Source of the DNA: Dioscorea cayenensis subsp. rotundata
Taxonomy: Eukaryota; Streptophyta; Magnoliopsida; Dioscoreales; Dioscoreaceae
Assembly (NCBI RefSeq): GCF_009730915.1
Contig: NC_052474.1
Span: 12,683,501 to 12,747,500, forward strand
Length of the DNA: 64,000 nt
Direction: 5' to 3'
The position numbers and the translations under genes are program-made. Shown in pieces: positions 57,245 to 64,000 of the stretch. The notes under the pieces were generated by a model. That model worked only from the letters and a program-made list of their open reading frames with translations. It made no database searches and had not been told where the DNA came from. How positions within the stretch are numbered: the first letter of the stretch is position 1; each line of letters opens with the position of its first letter.

Positions 57245-59332
57245 CACACATGAAAGAATAGGGGCAAGAAGATAAACGGCTAAATATACAACCTCAAGCT
57301 CAAGTAGTGAAGAACCCCACAGGCACAGATGAAATGAAATCAAGAAAATGAGTTGCACAATAACCAACTCAGTAGAGATAGTCATGAGACCTCTGGAGTG
57401 CTTTCCTCGTGAGTGTGTGTAAATACTTCATCCCTCGCTCTCCCTCTTCATGCCACATTCAATGACTACCGGTGTTAGAAATGTTAAAGACGCCCTCAAT
57501 AACGAGTTAAGAGTCCTTCGGTCCATAGTCAACATTTCAATTTCTAAGTGAATGCATGAAAGAGTTCAAGAGAACACAGATTTTTTTTTTATTTATTTTT
57601 TTTTTTTCCGAGTCCGGCTAACGTAGACTGCACAAAATAACTTATAATCTTTCAGAAGGATGCACATGCTGATTAGGCACAAGAGCCACCCAACCTACTT
57701 AATTCAGGTCTACATAGACGCATTCATGCTAAATTAGCGGAGGAATACTTGACATAGACTCATCTCAATAATACATGTCTCCGGTTTTTACATGTCTCTG
57801 GAGCACTTTCATGCAAAACTTCACTTAGGGATAAAGTAGAATGAACAAAAGAACCAAAAGCTCTTAAAGGACCATTGAGGAATGAATTTACCACTCTAAC
57901 ACTTTAAATCAAAGCAGTGGGTTAGGTGGGGCAAACAAGGTAGAAGTACTGTGTCAAAGTTGCGAAGAAAGCCCTAGAGAGAAAACATGACTTCCTTATA
58001 GCACAAATAACACTACAACTCATTACTATCATTCATTCAAGCCAGGAGGTTCTTAACAATAAATCATAGCTATCATGGGTGACTTAAGCATGCAAATAAC
58101 GCATCCCCACACCTAGAATCGTACATTGCCCTCAATGTACATTAATCAACAGAACATGGTGTAAAAATCGGAATAATTAAATTAAGCATGAAAGGGAAGG
58201 GTAAAGAGACTGCCCCATTTGGTTGATGAAGATTGTGCAATACATGCATGAACAGGGGGGTGGTTCAATTCAATTGTTAAGGGGTGGTGAGAATGAAGCT
58301 CATGTCCTGATAATCCTGCAAATGTCAAAAAAAAAGTATAGTTCATCTCACCAATGAATATGTAGGGAGAACACACAAACAAAAACTCTAAAAACTATCA
58401 AAACAAAGTCCATGCAAGTCATTTGTTCAATCAATGTCATGATGTTTAAATCTCTCTAGTGCAAGTGTTTTCGAGGGGGTTTCAAGGATGCTACAAGTGT
58501 CAAACAAATTCAAGATAAGCAACATTCAAAAAGTTATCAGTAGTACGATCTGAAATTTGGCAAGAATTTCCACAGATTTTGAAGCCCAAAAATTTACAAA
58601 CCATGATAAAAATTTAAATAAATTAAGGATCAACCAACCATACAACATTCCTCACGGTTTAAAGTAAGATATGCATGCACAATCAAGAAGAAGAGGCAAG
58701 GTTGTTCCAAAACAAAAACTAGCGCTTCAAAGCTTGAATCGATGAAGATCGGTGAAATAGATGTAAAACTTCAATTAATCCACAAGATCTAAGTTGGAAG
58801 AGGTAGGAGAGGAGTGAAGAGGAAGAAAAATGAAAAAAAATTGTGAAAGAATGAAAGAAAACGGATGAAAAATGAGTGAGAACAAGGGAGAGAAAGGTGG
58901 CTACTTAAGGCTCGAAATTTCAGCCCGCAAGCCATACGGGCTCCATGCGGGCGCATGGAGCCCGTGAGGATTTCTGTCCTTCTCTAGCCCATGAGGCTGT
59001 AAGCCTCACGGGCGCATGACACTCGTGAGGCCCCTGGGGAGCAGAAAAATGGTCCATACGGGCCGTATACAACCCGTATGGACCTGGAAAAATAAAATTT
59101 TGGCATGGCTCCCATGTAACTTAGAACAAAACTAGTTTACAACATCTATAACACCAAAATATGCATTGAAACACAACCAAACAATGACAAAGCACTAGAT
59201 AAGATTCACAAATATAAGACAAGCATGGATCATTCAAACAAACAAAAATACAAACACAACACAAACACAAGCTATATGAATAAACTCAACAAACATGTAA
59301 AATACGAAAAATGAAACATGAATAATTTGAAA
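57245..59332 (-). other. Non-coding 3' half of element J
   Basis: No env-like ORF. Holds the secondary hairpin (arms GTACATTG 58121-58128 and CAATGTAC 58133-58140) with its C-rich strand at 58103-58117, T-rich tracts at 57571-57608, and a palindrome block 58920-59085. The best pair there is a 12-bp inverted repeat 59051-59062 against 59073-59084 (GGTCCATACGGG and CCCGTATGGACC), 10-base spacer. A small minus-strand ORF at 58182-58382 has no support elsewhere. Confidence 0.65.
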
Positions 59333-59395
59333 CTTGGGTTGCCTCCCAAGAAGCGCTTGTTTTACGTCATTAGCTCGACGTACCTCTTTCTTACC
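59333..59395 (-). promoter_or_regulatory. Splice-donor-like site and CTTGGG/CCCAAG hairpin after the ORF (element J)
   Basis: The ORF stop TAA is followed by TAAG|GTAAGAA (minus strand). Perfect hairpin at 59333-59350. It shows that the J ORF ends in the same sequence context as pol in A and I. Confidence 0.6.
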
Positions 59396-60436
59396 TTAGG
59401 GAGGCTTGAAGACGGTATGTTCATCCCAGCTAGAATTGGCATAAGAACTACCGAAAAAAATGAAACGTACCTTCCGGGATGGTGTCAAGTTGAAAGCCAA
59501 GCATAAGTTACCTTTTGGCCTCCATGGAAAAAGCTTGGGCCGGGAGTTGTGCAATTTAAACTTGGGCGGCTCCTTAGATGGCTTAAGCATCCTCCCCACT
59601 TCTTCTGTGGTCCCGGCAAGAATTCCTTTGAGTAGCCCACCACAAAGTTGCTTGGGCCTCCATGGAAAAAGGTTCGGTCGAGAATTATTCAAAGTTGGTA
59701 TGGGTGGGTCCTTGGACGGTTTCAACCTCCTACCCAAATTTTCTTCCTCGACCAAAGTCAAATTGCCTTGAACTACCCACAAGTATTGTTTGGGCCTCCA
59801 AGGGAACAAGTTTGGTTGAGAACTTGTCAAACTTTGCATAGGTGGATTAATTAGAGGCTTCAACAACTTATCCATAATTTTTCTCTCAACCCTGTTGTGA
59901 TGAACTTCAATGGCCCACAAAGTTTGCTTCGGCCGCCAAGGAAAAATCTTTGGTTTGGAATTGTCCAAGCCTAGCATTGGTGTGTTCAATGATGATCTTA
60001 GCTTAGTACCCACATCTTCGAATACAATTCCCAAAATTTTATTTTTGCACTTGACTAAAATTGATGGATGGATGGAAAAATCTATGTTGAGGCAAGTAGC
60101 ATCTTCAAATGTGGTCGATGGAGTTTCTTCTACTTCCTCACATGTTTCCTTAGCCATGATGCCATCCTCCCCCTTTTCTTCTTCAATTTCCCATTGAGGT
60201 GGAACTTCAACTATTTGCTCAAAAGGTATTGACGCTACATCACTTGCTTCTTCAACCTCCAACACCTCAATATCGGTTTCCACCTCAATTTCACTATTTT
60301 TCTCTTCATTCATTGTACCATTTTCAGATAGGGCATCTATAGTTCGTGGTAACTCGGTCGATATGTTAGAAGAATCAGCAATCATGTTCATCATACTTTG
60401 AAAAGATGGCCGGGCATTAAAAGGTGCAGTATCCAT
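59396..60436 (-). CDS. 346-aa acidic protein with four 46-residue FPWRPK repeats, unknown function
   Basis: Open for 346 codons on the minus strand, MDTAPFNARP to TVFKPP. Residues 41-112 are strongly acidic (VETDIEVLEVEEASDVA; EIEEEKGEDG). From about 145 it has four repeats with FPWRPK at 165-170, 211-216, 257-262 and 303-308, exactly 46 residues apart; units share L-x-NS-x-P-x-LFPWRPKQ-x-LW and a later LKPxxxPP. The end (VFKPP-stop, donor, hairpin) is homologous to the ends of pol in A and I, so the ORF replaced everything between leader and the end of pol. No gag, protease, RT or integrase motif, no signal peptide or membrane span. I do not recognise the family. The gene is intact in a recent-looking element, which argues for function. 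A start farther upstream, in the damaged segment before it, is possible. Confidence 0.75.
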   Translation of the reverse strand: MDTAPFNARPSFQSMMNMIADSSNISTELPRTIDALSENGTMNEEKNSEIEVETDIEVLEVEEASDVASIPFEQIVEVPPQWEIEEEKGEDGIMAKETCEEVEETPSTTFEDATCLNIDFSIHPSILVKCKNKILGIVFEDVGTKLRSSLNTPMLGLDNSKPKIFPWRPKQTLWAIEVHHNRVERKIMDKLLKPLINPPMQSLTSSQPNLFPWRPKQYLWVVQGNLTLVEEENLGRRLKPSKDPPIPTLNNSRPNLFPWRPKQLCGGLLKGILAGTTEEVGRMLKPSKEPPKFKLHNSRPKLFPWRPKGNLCLAFNLTPSRKVRFIFFGSSYANSSWDEHTVFKPP

Positions 60437-61030
60437 GGCTTTAAATTCAGCGATCGCTTTGCATCATGAATCTTGCGAACACATCTTGCGTATTGAATCC
60501 CCATTCATTAAGTGGCTTAGTATGAACGATCTGGAGGATGATAATGCCACGAATCTTGAGGGGAGGGTTCTTGTAGCAATCCCTAGTGAGGGTACTCCCA
60601 TTGTTGAGTATGATCATGTGCCGAAAAGTGCGGGTGTCCTCCCCAATATGGATTATAAACATCGATGTATCTGATTGCTATGGCTTGCTCTCTTGGCATC
60701 CAATTCTTCCATTTGCTTTTCAAGGGCATACATTTTTAGCGCCAATAATCTTTCTTGACAATCCATGGTCGGATCACTTGGTGTGCTCTCATGGCACTTA
60801 ATTCTTCCATCTCATTTTCAAGCGCATACATTTTTGGCCGCTAATAATTTTTTTCTTTCGAAGTCCATGGCCCCGTGTAATAAAAAAAGAATAAAACTAA
60901 CAATAATAAGCTATCAAAAGAAAAGATAAAAAGAAACAAAAATAAATATTTACAAAGATAGATATTTACAACAACAAAGATAAATGACTAGAGCAATAGA
61001 CTACGGGTTTTCCTAGTATTCGTAGTGTCC
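60437..61030 (-). pseudogene. Upstream coding remnant of element J with a duplicated coiled-coil-like segment, plus leader
   Basis: Minus strand. Two copies of an 85-105-bp unit (about 60870-60785 and 60765-60680) each start CCATGGA and encode variants of ERLLALKMYALEKQMEEL followed by A-x-RA; the first copy has a frameshift, the second is followed by a stop near 60660. A further open stretch 60662-60447 contains FNTQDVFARFMMQSD, which resembles the gag block FTTKDVLVRFMIITE of element H, so a trace of gag may survive. It is not clear whether these pieces once formed one ORF with 60436-59396. 60880-61030 is A/T-rich leader. Confidence 0.5.
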
Positions 61031-61048
61031 CGAACGGCGCCAAAAACT
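61031..61048 (-). other. Primer-binding site of element J (tRNA-Asp type)
   Basis: Complement of TGGCGCCGTTCGGGA, about 6 bases from the LTR. The first ten bases match tRNA-Asp; then there is a small deletion. Confidence 0.8.
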
Positions 61049-62430
61049 TGGTGAGCGATCCGCAAGTGCACGGAGTCGTCAAGTAATACCCCTCGTGCGA
61101 GCACGAGCGTCAGTACACCGGGCCCAAGAATCTACTCTTACTTACTCTTTGCGTATTGTCTAGCCGAATGATTCGAAGGGTTTCTCTAATCTATTACTTG
61201 AAATAAAAGAACTACAAATGGAGTCTATGATAAGGTAGGGGTATAAAAATAAGGGGAAAAGAAATGGTCACGGATGCGGATTCCCTAGGGGCTACTAAAA
61301 GTGCAAAGGATGCTAAGAATGTCATGCAATTGAAGGTTTGGACCCTAGAGATTTCCTAAATTAGATCAACCCGATGGTCACGGCAATTAACCCCTAATCC
61401 GGTATAAGTATTGACACGAATTTCTTCCGATCAAATCCTCATACGATTGCATTAACAAGTGAGGAAAATCCCTAATTAGGGCCGGAACACAACTTGGTCT
61501 AGCCCTAATGGTGGAGAGTGCAGAATACCCGATGGTCACGGCGTATTCGTACATGAATCCCTTCCAAACTTGGTGTGTCTAGTACAAGGGCGATGGTCAC
61601 GCTACCAAGTACAACCTAGCGGTTGGTTTTCACGAGTTCTCATGTAAGCAACACATCAAATGCACCAAGAATGAATCACAAATACACAACAATTGCAATA
61701 GACAAAATTAAATCATCCAAATACACAAGTTCACCCCAAGGTTCACCGCATCCGGTGACCTTGGGGTCTACTCGTCCATGCAAACAAATACAAGCAACAA
61801 GTCCATGAAAACAACTACAAATGGCATAAGAAAACTTCCTCAAACAATAGAAGTAGGAAGACAAGCCAAGCTAGGTGGAAATGCTTCCACGGACGCCGTG
61901 ATGGCGGCGGCTTCCCTCGTCGTCTACAAACTCCCAAAGAAGAGATCGATGAAGATCTAGCCAAAAACCGAGCTTCTCCCTTTGATTTGCCTTCTCCAAA
62001 ACGTGTGATCTTGCCTCCTCTGATCGGTGAAAAATCGGCTCCAAGAACTCTCCCAAAAACTCCTCCCGTTCATCGTGAGCGATCGCTACGATGAATGCTC
62101 GACCAAATACCCAGAAAACATGCCGGTTGTGAAATTCCAGCAAACCACACGGGCACCCATGCGGGCGCATGGAGCCCGTGAAGCTCACAGCCAAATGCCC
62201 GCATCATAAATAGTGATCAGCTACAGTAATGCTACAGTGTTGGGACCCCAAAAAATGCCGTTTTCGATGTCGAATTCATCCAATTTGCATTTTTAAGCTA
62301 CATTCGGCACATTTATGATCTGCAACACCAAAAGAACAAATTTATACTCAAACGGGCATCAATTCATCAAGATATACACAAATAATACAAGATCAATACG
62401 TATAAAATACGTACATTTAGGCGTTTATCA
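61049..62430 (-). repeat. Element J 5' LTR
   Basis: 1382 bp, TGGTGAGCGATCC...GCGTTTATCA on the plus strand. Palindrome block 62140-62195 (CACGGGC, GCCCGTG) and octamers near 62215-62240. Matches 55855-57204 except a local rearrangement at 62060-62150. Confidence 0.9.
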
Positions 62431-62742
62431 ATAAGTCGGAATGCTCGAGTGTGACTGCCTCTGTGCCCCTCCAAATAGATGTGCCAACTCGAATACGAGA
62501 AGGTTGGCACACATTGTAGCATCTCACATCGACCTATATCTTCGCGTTTGAACCTTAGCAAGATTTCCTCCAAAATCGGTACATTGTGATCCACATTGGC
62601 CTATTTCCTTCATACTCGGCCTCACAACCCTACCTACATAAGAGTAACATAAAAACACACATATTAGTGTAAAAACCCGAGAAAAGTAATGCTCAACATA
62701 AGGAATGAACGCTTCGCTTTCGTATCGCACAAGCACTTATCA
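62431..62742 (-). repeat. A-family LTR fragment, minus orientation
   Basis: The first 312 bp of an A-family LTR in reverse, ending with the complement of TGATAAGTGC at 62742. It is cut on the left by element J. The base run GTGAC follows at 62743, as if the lost element had inserted into the LTR that continues to the right. Confidence 0.82.
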
Positions 62743-63362
62743 GTGACACACCATGAGAATTAGACAAAGAAAGATTGGAGAGGGTCGAGATGGTGATTCG
62801 AGAGGAAGCAGAACATCCCTTATCCTTTTAGGTATGATTTATCCTATCTCCGTGTTCCAAGAGTTCTTTGTAGTAACAATAGAGTAAAGTGCTAAAAGAG
62901 GAACTCCGATGGGGCTTAGTTGCATAAGCAGCAGAGTGAAGCAATAAAGTAATCCTTAGTGCTGGGTCTTAATTGTGACTAGGGGTCTTTCGCCTGAACC
63001 AAAAGGTTAGATCTATATTAGAGAATAGGGTTTATGACTTGGAGTCCCTAGAGCTTTAAGCATCCCTACACAGTGTGAGGTGTTAAGATTGGGCAATTTC
63101 TCCACCAAGGCATAGTGTAGACTTAGTCACGGTTGACCTTATGTTTTGGACCGTGTATTATAGGATTTCCATGACTCATTAGACATCAGTTGGTGGCATA
63201 ATGATTGGTCTTGCACTTGAAGCAATAGTCCTAGTGTGAGCAATATCCGGGTCCCCTATTTTCTATCGATTGCCTCTCCTATCATTTTATTGCATCTGTC
63301 TCTTGTTTTATTTATTCTTATTTGCATTGATATTATTCGCACCACTATTGATTCATCTTATG
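62743..63362 (+). repeat. A/B-family LTR fragment, plus orientation
   Basis: Middle to 3' part of an LTR (GTGACACACCATGAG..., GGTTAGATCTATA..., TATCGATTGCC...). It stops near 63362 without reaching the LTR end and switches to minus-oriented internal sequence. Confidence 0.78.
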
Positions 63363-63554
63363 AGTGAGTAGTGCAACAAGTGTCAATTGGGCAAAAATTC
63401 CTAAAGATTCAAGTAAAAACTAGAGCATAAGAACATTCAATGTTAAAACTTCTCCTAAGCTTAAGCATTCAAACATTGCAACTAAGGTGAACCGCCATTG
63501 GCTACATGAGCATGCATAATAAAAGTGTAAGTATAGCACATGTGTAATATGAAC
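63363..63554 (-). other. 3' internal fragment of an A/B-family element, minus orientation
   Basis: Complement of the region that lies after the env-like ORF in A (16870-17040): shared GGTGAACC, TTGCCCAATTGACACTTG and AGGAATTTTTGCCC phrases. No ORF. Confidence 0.7.
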
Positions 63555-64000
63555 TGATAATGCCCTTTGAGTGTGACCCGCAAGTACATGGGTTTGTTGA
63601 AGTAATAATCACAGGTGTGTTGGGTATCGTATTCATAGGGAGTAGGGAATAAGAATACTTAAATTGCTACTTCACCAAGTGAAAATGAACAATGATTGTG
63701 TTGATAAGATGTAGTGTAAACAAGAATAAAAGAAACAAGAAAGAGAAGCACAAGTAAATGAGAGATACGGCAATTGATATAAATGGGGTCCTCGGATATT
63801 GTTCCATCTAGGACAATCATTTCAAGTGCAGAACTAACTATTATGCTTCCTAATTAATGTATTAATGAGTCATGAAAATCCTTCAATACATGATCCCAAA
63901 TCTAAGGTCAACCATGACTAACTCTATATGATGTCCCGGTGGAGAAATCGAACAATCTCAATACCTTGCACTTGTATAGAATTGCATGGAGTTCTAGGGA
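63555..64000 (-). repeat. A/B-family LTR, minus orientation, running off the window
   Basis: Plus-strand text starts TGATAATGCCC, the complement of an LTR end GGGCATTATCA, and continues through the family's landmarks in reverse to the window edge (446 bp seen). Confidence 0.8.

Larger units (their letters stand above)
55855..62430 (-). mobile_element. Element J: 6.6-kb non-autonomous Athila-family element with a unique repeat-bearing ORF
   Basis: Minus orientation: 5' LTR 61049-62430, primer site 61031-61048, internal region with one clear ORF (60436-59396), splice-donor/hairpin, palindromes, two hairpin/G-tract modules, 3' LTR 55855-57204. There is no capsid, protease, RT, integrase or env-like ORF. 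LTRs and 3' region closely match H and I, so it belongs to their family. Flanks do not form a duplication (ATAGC at 55850-55854 in element I; ATAAG at 62431-62435 in an A-family LTR), which points to recombination after insertion. Confidence 0.9.

Noticed and set aside
1..64000. Host protein-coding genes or centromeric satellite
   Set aside because: All long ORFs trace to retrotransposon proteins or to J's ORF; no satellite-like monomer array was seen.

Overview
This is plant nuclear DNA from a repeat-dense, probably heterochromatic region. I found no host gene, tRNA or rRNA. Almost everything is LTR retrotransposon of the Ty3/Gypsy Athila lineage. The evidence is a primer-binding site matching the 3' end of tRNA-Asp (TGGCGCCGTTGCCGGGGA), gag with a CX2CX3HX4C knuckle, an ADSGASIN protease, an Athila-style RT-RNaseH-integrase, and an extra 'env-like' ORF after pol. 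The species cannot be fixed from the sequence.

Layout. Left half (1-38660): an old minus-strand element C (gag-protease pieces at 1-989, 23337-23904 and 36627-37060; truncated 5' LTR 37282-38660) was hit by two plus-strand elements. B (990-23336, target-site duplication GTGAC/GTGAT) sits in its gag. B was hit in its env-like ORF by A (6566-19430, duplication GTCTA/GTCTA), and A carries a same-family solo LTR in its leader (8536-10403, ATCGT/ATTGT). D (23905-36626, duplication AATAT/AATAT) sits farther upstream in C's gag, and its 5' LTR carries an unrelated 2.9-kb TG...CA insertion (25266-28164) that looks like a solo LTR. The centre (38665-42858) holds two truncated plus-strand pieces, F and G. 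The right half holds H (minus, 42859-49446), I (plus, 49447-55854), J (minus, 55855-62430) and LTR scraps to the end.

Coding content is partitioned. B, D and H carry gag (D and H with protease) and the env-like ORF but no RT or integrase. A and I carry RT-RNaseH-integrase but no gag or protease; an acidic ORF (101 aa in A, 174 aa in I) takes gag's place. J has neither: it encodes a 346-aa acidic protein with four exact 46-residue repeats around FPWRPK. H, I and J share nearly the same LTR, so one LTR family carries three different payloads.

Shared non-coding modules tie the elements together: a splice-donor-like AG|GTAAG overlapping or abutting the ORF1 stop in most elements, then a CTTGGG...CCCAAG hairpin; family-specific palindromes found both in the LTR and after ORF1; and two 'hairpin plus G-rich tract' modules, one about 0.8-1.3 kb before the 3' LTR and one at the true polypurine tract.

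Most ORFs are broken by stops and frameshifts, so these are largely decayed copies. Boundaries given to the base come from aligning LTR ends and target duplications by eye; truncation junctions are good to about 10 bases.
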